DNA of 64,000 nucleotides from Legionella maceachernii (lineage in GTDB: Bacteria > Pseudomonadota > Gammaproteobacteria > Legionellales > Legionellaceae). Positions 32,813-42,865 of this stretch are shown piece by piece. The stretch spans positions 1 to 64,000 of the forward strand of contig NZ_FUXJ01000012.1 in NCBI RefSeq assembly GCF_900167045.1, given 5' to 3'. Position 1 is the stretch's first letter; each line of letters begins with the position of its first letter. The position numbers were made by a program, and so were the translations under genes. The notes beneath the pieces are model-generated. The model was not told the DNA's origin. It did not search any database and was given only the letters and a program-made list of their open reading frames with translations.

Positions 32813-34249
32813 ATGAATGAAACTGGAAATAACCTCACTGATCATTTATTCAAATTGATAGATATAGAAGATAATGTCCTAAGGGACCAAGAGATTGCAA
32901 ATTTCTTAGAAGCTGAGAAACAAATGCGCTCTTCTTCTCTTGATACTAGTGCATTCAGGTTACAGTTTCTCTTTCGACAACCTCAAGACAAATCACCGCG
33001 CAGTTTGACAACATTGCTTGCTTACGCCATAAAAAAACACGTCTCCCTCGATAGCCTTAAATTATTAACAGAGGCCGTTTTATCGATTTATTGTGAAAGC
33101 GAAGTTTTAGAAAGCAGTAGTGAAATTGAAAAAGAAGAAGTAAACAAAAAAAATCAGCAACTCATTGAAATGAAGCAAAAAATATTTATGAATGCGCTGA
33201 GTTATGCTTCTTCATCAGGGTACTTAGAGGCAGCAGAGTTTTTTTTAGCTCATACCCAAGTCAACATCGACGGGGCCTTTGATAATGGAGTAGTCTGGTA
33301 TGAAGAAAGAATATCGCATCCCGTCCATATTGCCTTAAAAACAAATAACAGGGATATGATAAGAACGTACCTCTGTTATGTGCATAACTTTGAAATAACA
33401 AATGGAAAAACTCCCCTTAATTACGCTTCTTTTGCAAATAGCATTCCTGAGCTAGAGGGGTATAGTGCAACAATTTCTGCTGCACGCGCACTCAGCAATG
33501 CTCAAGCAGCTTACTATAGCAATAACACCGCTAAAATGTTCGCCGCTTTTAGTTCAGCTTGTGACGCAGACATTGATTTCGTAATAAAATATTTAGAGCA
33601 CCATCTTACCATTTGTAACGAAAATGCAGACGCCGACAATGAGCCACTGAGAGAATACAGGCATTTATTAGCATTTATTAATATTTTCAACTCAATTTAT
33701 ACCTTTTCAAGTTCTGAAAAAGTTGACTCTTCTCAGGCAGATAACCCACATCTTAATGAATTCCGTCACAATGTCGTGTTAAGCCTTCTAGCCCACCGTT
33801 GTGGAACTGCATCTTCGTTATTTAAGGATGAGACAACACGCTCTGCCTATTTAGCAAACTTGCTTAAAGGGACAGAAGTGGCAAAGCGTTTTTCTGAGAT
33901 GCCGGGTAAAGATCCTCAATCACCTTCCAATCTATTGGCCCGCACTCTTGAAGAGCAACAACAAACTGAAAAGAAAGAGCATGAGGATTTAAGTAACCTG
34001 CTCAACAGTAATGCTCCTTCCCTCCGCAGCAATATAACCAGCATTCTCACTGCAAAACAAGAAGATAAAACGCCGAGTGATAAACAGGATAAAGAAGAAG
34101 ACTCTAGCGTGAAGGGGTTAGGTAACCACCCAAGTGGTATGTTCGCAATAAAACCGAAAAGACGGCATAGCTTTTCAGGTATTGGAGGCCAACCTGATCC
34201 AACTTACGATGCCCTCTTAGCAAATCCTTTGAGTCAAATGAACATTTAG
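32813..34249 (+). CDS. Ankyrin-like protein, putative Dot/Icm effector
   Basis: 478 residues, no signal peptide. The middle has weak ankyrin-type helices (ALSYASSSGYLEAAEFFLAH, then HPVHIALKTNNRDMIRTYLC and KTPLNYASF). The last 110 residues are polar, with a Glu-rich stretch (LEEQQQTEKKEHEDL) of the kind found near the C-terminal secretion signal of Legionella effectors. The individual protein is not recognised. AGGTGGAA precedes the ATG. A strong inverted repeat follows the stop. Confidence 0.6.
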   Translation: MNETGNNLTDHLFKLIDIEDNVLRDQEIANFLEAEKQMRSSSLDTSAFRLQFLFRQPQDKSPRSLTTLLAYAIKKHVSLDSLKLLTEAVLSIYCESEVLESSSEIEKEEVNKKNQQLIEMKQKIFMNALSYASSSGYLEAAEFFLAHTQVNIDGAFDNGVVWYEERISHPVHIALKTNNRDMIRTYLCYVHNFEITNGKTPLNYASFANSIPELEGYSATISAARALSNAQAAYYSNNTAKMFAAFSSACDADIDFVIKYLEHHLTICNENADADNEPLREYRHLLAFINIFNSIYTFSSSEKVDSSQADNPHLNEFRHNVVLSLLAHRCGTASSLFKDETTRSAYLANLLKGTEVAKRFSEMPGKDPQSPSNLLARTLEEQQQTEKKEHEDLSNLLNSNAPSLRSNITSILTAKQEDKTPSDKQDKEEDSSVKGLGNHPSGMFAIKPKRRHSFSGIGGQPDPTYDALLANPLSQMNI

Positions 34250-34258
34250 CCGTTACCC

Positions 34259-34306
34259 GATCCTCAAGTGCACAAAAATAAACTAGAAGGTTTTGCCTTG
34301 AGGATC
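34259..34306 (+). terminator. Inverted repeat after the effector-like gene
   Basis: GATCCTCAAG (34259-34268) pairs exactly with CTTGAGGATC (34297-34306). The loop is long and only TTCG follows, so it is a weak terminator candidate. Confidence 0.4.
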
Positions 34307-34516
34307 TTCGCCTTTGCAAGCTTGCCAAAAGGTTGTTCCATGCTCAAAACTCTAGGAATTTTTTTCTCTACTACCACTGATTTTTTTACTCTTTACCCAC
34401 GGAAATTTTGGCAAAAATCCACTCCAATGTAGACATGAAACTCTCTTTTACGCACCTGCGAACGAGTAGTAGAGCCTAGCAAAGAACGATAGTATTTTTT
34501 ATTTTTCGAGAAGCAG

Positions 34517-34542
34517 AATGCAGATAAAATGCTGCATTTTTT
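34517..34542 (+). terminator. Rho-independent terminator candidate
   Basis: AATGCAG (34517-34523) pairs with CTGCATT (34532-34538), followed by a T run. It lies in the 34250-34739 gap, which otherwise shows no gene, and may end the transcript from 32813. Confidence 0.5.
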
Positions 34543-34739
34543 GCTGGCTAGCTGGCCCTACTCAACATAAATCGAGCATTCTATTAGGGAGCATCAAAAG
34601 CAATTATTGAAATGAGTTAATCAAAAGTTTTCTGATCAATTGAACCCCTCAATAAGTTATCTTATCGGTTACTCGGATTTAAAATCCTTGGCTATAATAA
34701 ACTACAAATGACTAATTTTGACGAAATTTGGAGAGGCAA

Positions 34740-35726
34740 ATGGCTTTACATTTGATAAAAGGAACCCCTGTTTTTATACATGAACTTCAAAGTGTAATGC
34801 TAATCTCCTCAACACCAGAAAAACCTGTGGAAAGAGAATTAGTTCAACAGATAGTTAATGAAGTAGTCTCTGATAGAGATGCCCATGAGGCGTCGGGTAC
34901 ACGCAATGAGAGCCTTTATCACATTCAAGAACCTGCCTTAGGTTTTGATGTGTTTGTTCGCAATGGTGAAACCCTCATGCAATATTCTTTTACAGAAAAT
35001 GGCGAATTTATCAATAATCCACCTGCGAGAAACCTCAATGAATCGGGATTGTTTCATTTTCAATTTACAGTACCCGAAAAGCCTATTGAAAGTTTTCATG
35101 TTGATAATGAGGAATATAGAATCATCCGGATTACTGCGGAAGAATTTGCTCAACTTCCTATTGAAAAGCAAAATGCGATGCTGGATGAAATTTCCTCGTT
35201 CAATAAAACACAATTTCCTGAGCATTTTGAGCTATGGGAATTAAACGACAAAGATCCTGAATGGGTTAGAGATCATTTTCGTCATCTTCAATCCTCATTA
35301 AGCAGTTTATATGTAATCAGAGATAAAAATGACCAAATGGTAGCTATAAACGGTATCACTGCAAGCCCCGATCAACAGTTAACTTATCAAAGTATGACAA
35401 TAACTCGTACGGAGGATCGAGGCAAAGGTTTTATGGCAGTAAATTTGAGTAGGGCCACTTACGATTATCCGGAAGCCGTAATGACAGCTTATTTTGTTAA
35501 TCCAGGCATACGTAACGCTCTAGGTGAGACAGCAATGACTCAAACGAATGTTGAAAATCATGTTGCTTCAACCCGTAGCAATTATTTAGAAGCTAAAGCA
35601 AAAGCAGCTACTTCAGCAATCACTATCGATACAAATCGTGCTAAGCAGTCAGCAATGAAGCAAGAGCTGCAAGAAGTGAAAAATGCCTCCGAAGAGTATC
35701 CAGCACAATATAATGGACCACAATAA
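34740..35726 (+). CDS. Unknown protein with possible GNAT-like C-terminal half
   Basis: About 328 residues. The N-terminal 110 are beta-rich and unrecognised. Residues 120-270 resemble an acetyltransferase fold: DNEEYRIIRITAEEFAQLP, then SLYVIRDKNDQMVAINGITA and TRTEDRGKGFMAVNLSRATY, which recalls the RGxG acetyl-CoA loop. The tail is helical and polar. There is no signal peptide. It may be an effector given the neighbours. GGAG lies seven bases before the ATG at 34740; an earlier TTG is not needed. Confidence 0.5.
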   Translation: MALHLIKGTPVFIHELQSVMLISSTPEKPVERELVQQIVNEVVSDRDAHEASGTRNESLYHIQEPALGFDVFVRNGETLMQYSFTENGEFINNPPARNLNESGLFHFQFTVPEKPIESFHVDNEEYRIIRITAEEFAQLPIEKQNAMLDEISSFNKTQFPEHFELWELNDKDPEWVRDHFRHLQSSLSSLYVIRDKNDQMVAINGITASPDQQLTYQSMTITRTEDRGKGFMAVNLSRATYDYPEAVMTAYFVNPGIRNALGETAMTQTNVENHVASTRSNYLEAKAKAATSAITIDTNRAKQSAMKQELQEVKNASEEYPAQYNGPQ

Positions 35727-35957
35727 GCAAGTATGGGTGAACTGTACCACTTCTAGTATTAGTCCTCGCGATACGGATATAAAAATTGTGTTATCAACTT
35801 ATTTTTGATTTAAAAGAATAGAATCAGAACGTTAGATTAGAAACTCTCTGTTAGAAACTATTTTCTATAGACATTCCCTTTCTTCAGTCATTTAAATATA
35901 AACTCTGTTAGTTTAATCTTGGGCCAAAATTTTTGTTGTTTTATTGAGAGTGACTGG

Positions 35958-37139
35958 ATGGAACAAATTGAAGTTATAATTATTGGCGCGGGGGCTGCGG
36001 GATTGATGTGTGCTATTGAAGCAGGTAAACGCCGTCGCAAAGTTCTGATTCTGGATCATGCCAACAAAGTGGGTAAAAAAATTCTTATGTCTGGAGGAGG
36101 ACGTTGTAATTTTACTAACTATTATATAGAACCCCACCACTATTCTTCTCATAATCCTCATTTTTTTAAATCCGCATTGAGCCGCTATACGCAATGGGAT
36201 TTCATTGAACTAGTAAAAAAACATGCTATTCCTTTTCACGAAAAAACGTTAGGGCAATTATTTTGTGATAATAAATCAAAAGATATTGTGGATATGTTGC
36301 TTGGTGAATGTGAGAAAGCAGGGGTAGTAATCCATTTAAATACAGTGATAGAGAGAATCCAACTCATGGAGACATCTCATTTTAAAATTCACTCGAGCAG
36401 AGGTACGTTTCTCTGCCATTCATTAATCATCGCTACTGGCGGCTTATCGATTCCTACTATGGGCGCAAGTCCTTTTGCTTATAAAATTGCCGAGCAATTT
36501 GGAATAAACGTCTGGCCAACCAGAGCAGGACTTGTTCCATTGACCTTGGATGTGATTGATAAAGAAAAATGTTCAACTCTTTCTGGTATTAGCATTGACA
36601 GCAAAGTAAAAAATGAGCGCAATGAATTTAGAGAAAATATTTTATTTACTCATAGAGGATTAAGTGGTCCTGCTATTTTACAATTATCCTCGTATTGGCA
36701 CCCTGGCGAACCCATCAGTGTTAATTTTTTACCCGATCAAAATCTTTTTGAGGATTTAAAAAAAGCGCGTCTGGAAATGCCTCAAAAACAATTAAATTCT
36801 ATTTTATCCATGTATTTGCCTAAACGTTTAGTAGAAGCGTTCATTTCGCCAAGTCTTGCTGAAACAAAGCTTTCAGAATTATCCAATCGAGAAATGACTA
36901 CAATCGCACACCAAATACATTGTTGGATTGTAAAGCCTAATGGTACTGAAGGTTATAGAACTGCAGAAGTCACTATAGGAGGAGTAGATTGCAATGCAAT
37001 TTCTTCGAAAACCATGGAAGCAAATGACGTTCCGGGATTGTATTTTATTGGTGAAGCGTTGGATGTTACAGGCTGGTTAGGCGGGTATAATTTTCAATGG
37101 GCCTGGTCTTCTGGTTGGGCAGCGGGGCAGGTTGTGTAA
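35958..37139 (+). CDS. HI0933/YhiN-family flavoprotein (NAD(P)/FAD-dependent oxidoreductase)
   Basis: 393 residues. It begins EQIEVIIIGAGAAGLMCAIE, the FAD-binding Rossmann motif, followed by KILMSGGGRCNFTN, the family's hallmark. Later blocks are IIATGGLSIPTMGASPFAYK, FTHRGLSGPAILQLS and the closing GEALDVTGWLGGYNFQWAWS. The substrate of the family is unknown. The ATG at 35958 places the Rossmann motif at the usual distance; an ATG 39 bases upstream would add unrelated residues. Confidence 0.9.
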   Translation: MEQIEVIIIGAGAAGLMCAIEAGKRRRKVLILDHANKVGKKILMSGGGRCNFTNYYIEPHHYSSHNPHFFKSALSRYTQWDFIELVKKHAIPFHEKTLGQLFCDNKSKDIVDMLLGECEKAGVVIHLNTVIERIQLMETSHFKIHSSRGTFLCHSLIIATGGLSIPTMGASPFAYKIAEQFGINVWPTRAGLVPLTLDVIDKEKCSTLSGISIDSKVKNERNEFRENILFTHRGLSGPAILQLSSYWHPGEPISVNFLPDQNLFEDLKKARLEMPQKQLNSILSMYLPKRLVEAFISPSLAETKLSELSNREMTTIAHQIHCWIVKPNGTEGYRTAEVTIGGVDCNAISSKTMEANDVPGLYFIGEALDVTGWLGGYNFQWAWSSGWAAGQVV

Positions 37140-37251
37140 ATACAAAATTATACTCTAGACATTGCAAGACCATATTTGTTTTATGCGCCGCAATTTGACC
37201 TGCCCCATGGCTTCTAAACTCTTCTGTCATGTTAAGGTTAGACCCAATTAA

Positions 37252-39450
37252 TTATGGATTTCTTTTGCTTTTTTTATGAGGGGGCTCTGCAACCGCCTCG
37301 GATAATGGGGGTGCTCCATAAAATAATCCGGGTTGCGCAGCGTACAGGACTGCAAATTTTTTGGAAGCTTTCTCTGCTAAATTTGCCCACTGCTCCTTTT
37401 CGCTATCTTGGGTTAAATCAATCATGCTCTTCGAGATTTTATAGATAAAAAAAGACTGTTTCCAATTTGCTGTTTTAAGACCACGCTCCATAATATTCAT
37501 TATCATGCAAAATACCGCTTCCCAGGCATCAGGAGTAAGATATTTTTGGCATTCCGTATACGATTTATGAAAAGCACTCATATCCTTTGACCAACGAGAA
37601 ATGGAGAAGCTTATCAGGGCTTCAGGCGTTTTAATCACTTTTGAGAGATTTAACGGAATGAATTCAAAATAAACTAAAACATTAATAGAGGGATCATTTA
37701 ATACTTCGGTTTGCAGTAGACCTGACTCAATTAATTCATTTAGTGGATGGACAACATCTAAAACTTGATTTCTGTACCAAGTTTCAAAAACAAACTTATG
37801 AATAGTAGGTCGATTTGTGATGGGAAGATTTTCAGCGAAAGCTGGATTTAAAAATTCCCCATAAAAATGCATAGGCATGCTATCCATATCTTCAGCTGAT
37901 ATCCAATCATGGGTCACTAAGTACTTGGCTTCCGCTGTTCTCGTTAGCATTTGCCTTAATTGGTTTGGCGAATGGGAAAACAGCATCATGTATTTTATAC
38001 ATGGGACAAGTGAATGAAAAATATTGCATTGACGTAGAATCTTGTCATTAACATATGTCCAGGCTTTTTTTACCTCTGGGTCTGCTTGAAAACGCCCTAA
38101 AGAATAGGTTAACTGCGTTAGGGTTTCATGCGGACAAGTCTTTAAATATACCTCTGACAATGTCAGCAATAAATTGAAATAATCCATTAAATTTTTCATA
38201 CCTGGGATGAGGACATCCTCAGGCGGTAACTTATTTAAACAATTATTTATGAATTTAAGGAGATGTCGTTTATAAAATCGCTCTGAAATTATATCCCCAG
38301 CCTTGTACTCTAAAAAGGGTAAATGTCTGCCACTAAAGACCAATGTGGTGCTGTTATCACCAGAGCACCCGGCACTATCACAGGAGAGGCCATATAGGCT
38401 ATCATAATTAACATCCGAAGCTATACGAAGGGTGAAGATCCTGATTCTGGCTTTCTTCTCTATATCTTGTAATGGATCTCTGATAAATGCAATTTCATTA
38501 TCGCACTTTATTAAGCCCGTTTCTTTTAAAAAAGATCTAACTTCATTCTCATCTACTACATTGTTAGGTAGAAGAAAATCACATAAACCTGCTTCACCAT
38601 GAGCTGCAACATTACTTGCAATAAACATTCTAGCGGTTTGTGTATTTTGAATATATCCGGGCATAAAATGATGGGTTCTGAGGTATGTCGCAATCGATTC
38701 TTGGCTTGCTGGCTCTGTTGATCTTAAGAGATGCGAAATAAAACGACCTTCCTCTTTCTCTATTCTAAAGAGAATTGATTCAGGAGAATGTTGGGTAATT
38801 TCATCATTAATTTCAATCCCCGCCGCTATACTACTGTCGGTTGTTGGTAAACCCATTAAAAGATTGGTGAATAGGGGGTAATGCCTATATTCAGGATTTT
38901 TATCCATCCCATACTGTAGACATTGTATAAAAGGTAAATCAAATTCAGCAATTTTTTCGGTTAAGAATTGTTCTAAAGGCTCAGCAACTGCGGCCGAAAC
39001 TTCAATTACACCAATTGACCTTTGGAGGTAATCTATTAAATCAGCATTTTCTTCTCTTTTTAACCATTCATCAAATTCACTTGGCTCTTCTTCTCCAAAA
39101 TCTTCCTCATTACAAAATATCCAATATTTGTCGCAAAATTTATGTCCGTTTTCTGTAAGATCGTTAATAACATAGTCGATGGATCCCTCTTCTTTTGAAT
39201 CAGAGGTAAAATCGGTTTGTAATAAAAGGGTTACTGTATAACCGAAGGGTGCTAATAGTTGTTTGAACCAAACACTAAAATGCTTGGCATGTATATAATC
39301 CCCCACTCCGTCACTCATATTCAGGACTACGATAGTTAAGTTATTTTTATCAGGTGCGGAGGGTAGGAAATTAAGGCTATTGAATAAGCTCCAATTTGCT
39401 GATGGATATAATTCTCTTAGTAGTTCAAGTCTAGTGTCGTAGGATTTCAC
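37252..39450 (-). CDS. Large unknown protein, putative effector
   Basis: 732 residues, no membrane segments. Near the N-terminus LTIVVLNMSDGVGDYIHAKHFSVWF recalls the first strand and glycine loop of GT-B-fold glycosyltransferases; the middle and C-terminal parts are long, helical and unrecognised. The last residues are PPHKKSKRNP, a basic tail. A glycosyltransferase-like effector is a guess. Effector-like genes nearby (39763, 34740, 32813) support a secreted role. Confidence 0.5.
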   Translation of the reverse strand: MKSYDTRLELLRELYPSANWSLFNSLNFLPSAPDKNNLTIVVLNMSDGVGDYIHAKHFSVWFKQLLAPFGYTVTLLLQTDFTSDSKEEGSIDYVINDLTENGHKFCDKYWIFCNEEDFGEEEPSEFDEWLKREENADLIDYLQRSIGVIEVSAAVAEPLEQFLTEKIAEFDLPFIQCLQYGMDKNPEYRHYPLFTNLLMGLPTTDSSIAAGIEINDEITQHSPESILFRIEKEEGRFISHLLRSTEPASQESIATYLRTHHFMPGYIQNTQTARMFIASNVAAHGEAGLCDFLLPNNVVDENEVRSFLKETGLIKCDNEIAFIRDPLQDIEKKARIRIFTLRIASDVNYDSLYGLSCDSAGCSGDNSTTLVFSGRHLPFLEYKAGDIISERFYKRHLLKFINNCLNKLPPEDVLIPGMKNLMDYFNLLLTLSEVYLKTCPHETLTQLTYSLGRFQADPEVKKAWTYVNDKILRQCNIFHSLVPCIKYMMLFSHSPNQLRQMLTRTAEAKYLVTHDWISAEDMDSMPMHFYGEFLNPAFAENLPITNRPTIHKFVFETWYRNQVLDVVHPLNELIESGLLQTEVLNDPSINVLVYFEFIPLNLSKVIKTPEALISFSISRWSKDMSAFHKSYTECQKYLTPDAWEAVFCMIMNIMERGLKTANWKQSFFIYKISKSMIDLTQDSEKEQWANLAEKASKKFAVLYAAQPGLFYGAPPLSEAVAEPPHKKSKRNP

Positions 39451-39723
39451 CCCGCTACTATACCATAATTTTCCGTGTAAGTGGCAGAAAAAGCGCGAAA
39501 CAGCAGTGAAACTTTATAGGGTGGTAGACAACTGATTTTTGATGTAGATAATTGGGAATTAATGTTTTTTCATTAGGAGAAATTGAGTTTTTTTATCTTT
39601 TAATGCTTATTCTAATATTGGCTCATTTAGGATCATGTTTGCTATTGAAGCGAGTTAAAAGCCTTCGTTGAACTTTAAGAAAAAGCCAGACAAATGATTG
39701 ATTTTTTTTATATCTGTTTTTCG

Positions 39724-39748
39724 GAAATAGCCTAATGTAGGCTATTTC
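39724..39748. repeat. Perfect inverted repeat downstream of the LRR gene
   Basis: GAAATAGCCT pairs exactly with AGGCTATTTC around a 5-base loop. It lies 15 bases after the stop of the minus-strand LRR gene. On that strand an A-rich run, not a T run, follows, so intrinsic termination is doubtful. The rest of the 39451-39762 gap shows no gene. Confidence 0.5.
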
Positions 39749-39762
39749 ATATAAAATTTGAA

Positions 39763-41088
39763 TCAAGTAAGTTGGAACTGACTATTGTAATCTCTTGTTA
39801 CTTTTACATATTGTTCTCTTGCCTTAGCCCATATTGTCAAAAAATGGGCATTTTTATCTAAGCTCGGCTTAGAAACGTTTGTAAGAAACTCACAATTAAC
39901 AGAGACAATAAATTCAAGATTCGGTGAACTGAGAAGCGCCTTTATATCCTGGATCATCGCCTTATTCCTATTAATTAACTCTCTGAGATCCTCCAATTCA
40001 TCACCTATATCGCCGTTACAATTTTTTTGATGAGTTCTTGTAAGCGCTTCCTCTGGCATTATATTGTTATAAAAATCAATTTCTAATGGTTGATTATGTT
40101 CTCCCAGATAATTGAGAATATAAATTAATCCATCCCATAATGAAATGTCTTTAACTCTTTCCTTCGCCACGATACAAGTCATCAGATGAAGCTCAATATC
40201 AGCCTCCTCCATGGTACAACCTAGAAATTTTATCTGGTTACTTAGATTCAGTCGTTCAAGATTTTCTGGGAGGTTATTGGCAATACAAATAATGTTTTCA
40301 TCCTTAAGGCAGTTTTCTGCAAAAGAAAGAACCTTTAAGGTTTTATTATTTTTTAAACCATTCATTATGATTTCAATATCCTCAGCACTGAAACCCTCAC
40401 CTGTTTCTTCAAAGGCGAAGCTTGTTAACGAGGTGTTATTTCTTAACATCGAATTTAATGCTAGCAGCGAATCAAATGTTGCAGGTTCTTCAGATATATC
40501 GGGTACCGCTATGTTACTTAATTTTAATTGAGTCAAATGATTGTTACCAGCACCGCAATCAGCATGCTCAGGTGAAGATTGCGCAAGGGCCTCAAAAATG
40601 CAGGCGAGGTGATGAATTCGTAAGGTATCAAAACCAAATGATTGAGAAATATTTAAGTTTGTAAGAAAACAATTCTTTTTCAATGCATCAGCTAAAGAAG
40701 AAAAATCAACCTCTTGCTTGAGATCAAAGGACAAGGTATCAAGCTTTAGCACTCCATCTCCTAAGGCATCACTTATTTTTTGAATAAGTTCGTCTAAATG
40801 TCCTATTTCCTCCTCTTCCTCTTGAGTAATAGAAAGCGCAGTTATTGAGCCTTTTAATAACGAGGAAATAGTGATAATTGCGCAAGATTTAGGGATGGAC
40901 ACATCTAGAATTAATTCATGAAAATTGATATTCTGTTTACATAATTCTTCGATAACTTGTCGAAAAATTTCGGTATGCTCTGGTTGAATATCGACAATTT
41001 TTAATTTTGACTTCTTTTGTAAATTAGCCACAATGTCAGCAACGCTAAGCGACGCAAGTGCACTACTATTCAGTATATAAGTTTTCAT
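39763..41088 (-). CDS. Leucine-rich-repeat (RNI-like) protein, putative effector
   Basis: 441 residues. Residues 120-300 hold irregular ribonuclease-inhibitor-type repeats: FSSLADALKKNCFLTNLNIS, NHLTQLKLSN, MLRNNTSLTSFAF, MNGLKNNKTLKVLSFAENCL and NLERLNLSNQIKFL. There is no signal peptide or anchor. RNI-type proteins in Legionella are often Dot/Icm effectors that bind host proteins; that role is inference. The 150 C-terminal residues are helical and unrecognised. Confidence 0.65.
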   Translation of the reverse strand: MKTYILNSSALASLSVADIVANLQKKSKLKIVDIQPEHTEIFRQVIEELCKQNINFHELILDVSIPKSCAIITISSLLKGSITALSITQEEEEEIGHLDELIQKISDALGDGVLKLDTLSFDLKQEVDFSSLADALKKNCFLTNLNISQSFGFDTLRIHHLACIFEALAQSSPEHADCGAGNNHLTQLKLSNIAVPDISEEPATFDSLLALNSMLRNNTSLTSFAFEETGEGFSAEDIEIIMNGLKNNKTLKVLSFAENCLKDENIICIANNLPENLERLNLSNQIKFLGCTMEEADIELHLMTCIVAKERVKDISLWDGLIYILNYLGEHNQPLEIDFYNNIMPEEALTRTHQKNCNGDIGDELEDLRELINRNKAMIQDIKALLSSPNLEFIVSVNCEFLTNVSKPSLDKNAHFLTIWAKAREQYVKVTRDYNSQFQLT

Positions 41089-41194
41089 CTTTAACCCAAT
41101 CCCGATAAATTTCGATATTATACCAGAAAAAACCTAACGCATTTCTTAACTGTGTTGTGAGTCCCTAAATGAATTTCTTAAAGGATCATTATCA

Positions 41195-41638
41195 ATGAAT
41201 TATCAATTAGAACTTGTTACAAACACTAAGTTACTCGAACAGCAAGATAAAATTATTCGAGATGGAATAGTCAATTTTAACCTCCCTTTCATAGGCTCTA
41301 AACCAGATCGCTATTCAATCTATGCGAAAGATAACGAGAGTAATCTTATTGGCGGAGCCATTGTGTATGCCTATGCAAATTCAGTCTATGTGGATGTCCT
41401 CTGGGTTAAAGAAGAATGCCGTGGGCAGGGTATTGGCGCTGAACTTTTACGCAACGTTGAGGCCGAAGCAATTAAACGAAAAATTCCCGCGTCAACATTA
41501 GATACTTTCTCTTTTCAGGCTGAAGATTTTTATTTAAAACAAGGATATAAGCATTTAGGAATAATTAAAAATTATTTAAAAGGACATGACCGGATTTATT
41601 TGAGAAAACAATTGCCCCTTAAACACTCAAGCCATTAA
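41195..41638 (+). CDS. GNAT family N-acetyltransferase
   Basis: 147 residues. The core is LIGGAIVYAYANSVYVDVLW, then VKEECRGQGIGAELLRNVEAEA, which carries the RGQGIG acetyl-CoA loop. It ends with AEDFYLKQGYKHLGIIKNYL. The substrate is unknown. AAAGGA lies about ten bases before the ATG. The cupin gene converges with it, two bases away. Confidence 0.88.
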   Translation: MNYQLELVTNTKLLEQQDKIIRDGIVNFNLPFIGSKPDRYSIYAKDNESNLIGGAIVYAYANSVYVDVLWVKEECRGQGIGAELLRNVEAEAIKRKIPASTLDTFSFQAEDFYLKQGYKHLGIIKNYLKGHDRIYLRKQLPLKHSSH

Positions 41639-41639
41639 T

Positions 41640-41873
41640 TTATTTCACTGTAGGAAGCCAAGCACCGTGCCCCAGGTCACTTGCTTCATCGCTGCCTGAC
41701 CAAGGAGGCATAGTCATGCAAATAAACACTAAATCTTCAGCATCACTTCGGTATTGAAAATGTGTTCCCAAGGGAATATCGATGCTAACTCCAGCGGTTA
41801 AAGGAGTAATACTTTCTTCACCATTCAACTTACGCCAAATAGCGCCTTTCCCTGAAAGAGTTATTTTCTGCAT
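41640..41873 (-). CDS. Short cupin-like protein (C-terminal half of the fold)
   Basis: 77 residues. The sequence begins inside the usual cupin strand (KITLSGKGAIWRKLNGEE), goes on with GVSIDIPLGTHFQYRSDAED and ends with MTMPPWSGSDEASDLGHGAW. The histidine pair of the first cupin motif is missing, so it is probably a truncated or minimal form. It overlaps the 3' end of the methyltransferase gene by 13 bases. Confidence 0.6.
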   Translation of the reverse strand: MQKITLSGKGAIWRKLNGEESITPLTAGVSIDIPLGTHFQYRSDAEDLVFICMTMPPWSGSDEASDLGHGAWLPTVK

Positions 41874-42616
41874 TCAAAAACAATGCTCTCATCTGTTTCC
41901 TCAGGCGATGCCTGTCGGTCAAATGCTTTAACCAGTCGAACGTCGCTAAAACCAACCTCAGCAAGCAAATTGAGCAGAAAGGCAGGATTTTCATAAATGC
42001 GAATTTTGTATTCCTCAACTTCTGTTTGAATTACTCGGTTATTATCAATTAACTCATATTTGCCGAGGGAGTAGCAAATCTCTTCATCAAGTATCGCTAA
42101 TTGACTAAGTAATATAGCTGTGCCATCTTCTTTTAGCCACCTAGAGTCTCTCTTAACGCCTAACTCCTTAGGAATCGCGTGGCGTGTTTCTACTTCAAAT
42201 ATAAAAAGTCCTTTATCTTCCAAATGCTCATAAATAGTTTTTAGGGCACTTTGAATATCCGCCTTTTCTGTAATGAGGCCAAATGAGCCACTGGGTATAA
42301 AAATTAAAGCGTATTTATCGGATTGCCTTAAATCTTCAATAAACCCATGCCAGATTTTTGGCTTAAGCTTTTTGCTACTTGCTTTTACATGCAGTCGCTC
42401 TAACATCGGCTGGCTTGCATCAAATCCATGAACATCAAAGCCTTCTTCAATCAAAGGCAATAAAAATCGGCCCGTACCGCACATAGGCTCTAAAATGCTG
42501 CCTTTAACCTCCATTGCATAACTTCGATAGAATGAGTAGGCATCCGGTGGTGCATGCGGTTTACTTAAATCATATACTTCTGTACATAGATGTTGATAAG
42601 TATCCATTTTTTTCAT
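41861..42616 (-). CDS. Class I SAM-dependent methyltransferase
   Basis: About 251 residues. The SAM site is SILEPMCGTGRFLLPLIEEG, FDVHGFDASQPMLERL follows, and YALIFIPSGSFGLI is the motif IV region. It is of the small-molecule type, substrate unknown. The start at 42616 has GAGG five bases upstream; an in-frame ATG at 42760 would add 48 residues with no methyltransferase match. It runs into the cupin gene, probably one operon. Confidence 0.8.
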   Translation of the reverse strand: MKKMDTYQHLCTEVYDLSKPHAPPDAYSFYRSYAMEVKGSILEPMCGTGRFLLPLIEEGFDVHGFDASQPMLERLHVKASSKKLKPKIWHGFIEDLRQSDKYALIFIPSGSFGLITEKADIQSALKTIYEHLEDKGLFIFEVETRHAIPKELGVKRDSRWLKEDGTAILLSQLAILDEEICYSLGKYELIDNNRVIQTEVEEYKIRIYENPAFLLNLLAEVGFSDVRLVKAFDRQASPEETDESIVFECRK

Positions 42617-42865
42617 TGGTTCCTCATTGCAATCCCATACCATGAAATATTCATTATGAATGTTTCCGTGATCTGCAGCTAAAAGGGACTGTGATAGGTT
42701 AATCATTATATCGCCAGCAATGTGATTAATAATGATATATTTAATGCCTCTTTTTACCAAAAATTTCCAAATTTGGTCATCAAATACAAGTTTTTATAAT
42801 TTCATTTAAAATTCAATTGGTTATTTTTTGCCAACTTGTTGTTCATTGTTAGCTCGAACAAATCA

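Noticed and set aside
39724-39748. Intrinsic terminator of the LRR gene
   Set aside because: The stem is perfect, but the strand in question has an A-rich run and not a T run after it. It is kept only as an inverted repeat.
41830-42018. 62-codon ORF overlapping the methyltransferase and cupin genes
   Set aside because: It is a shadow frame with no start signal; the two overlapping genes explain the segment.
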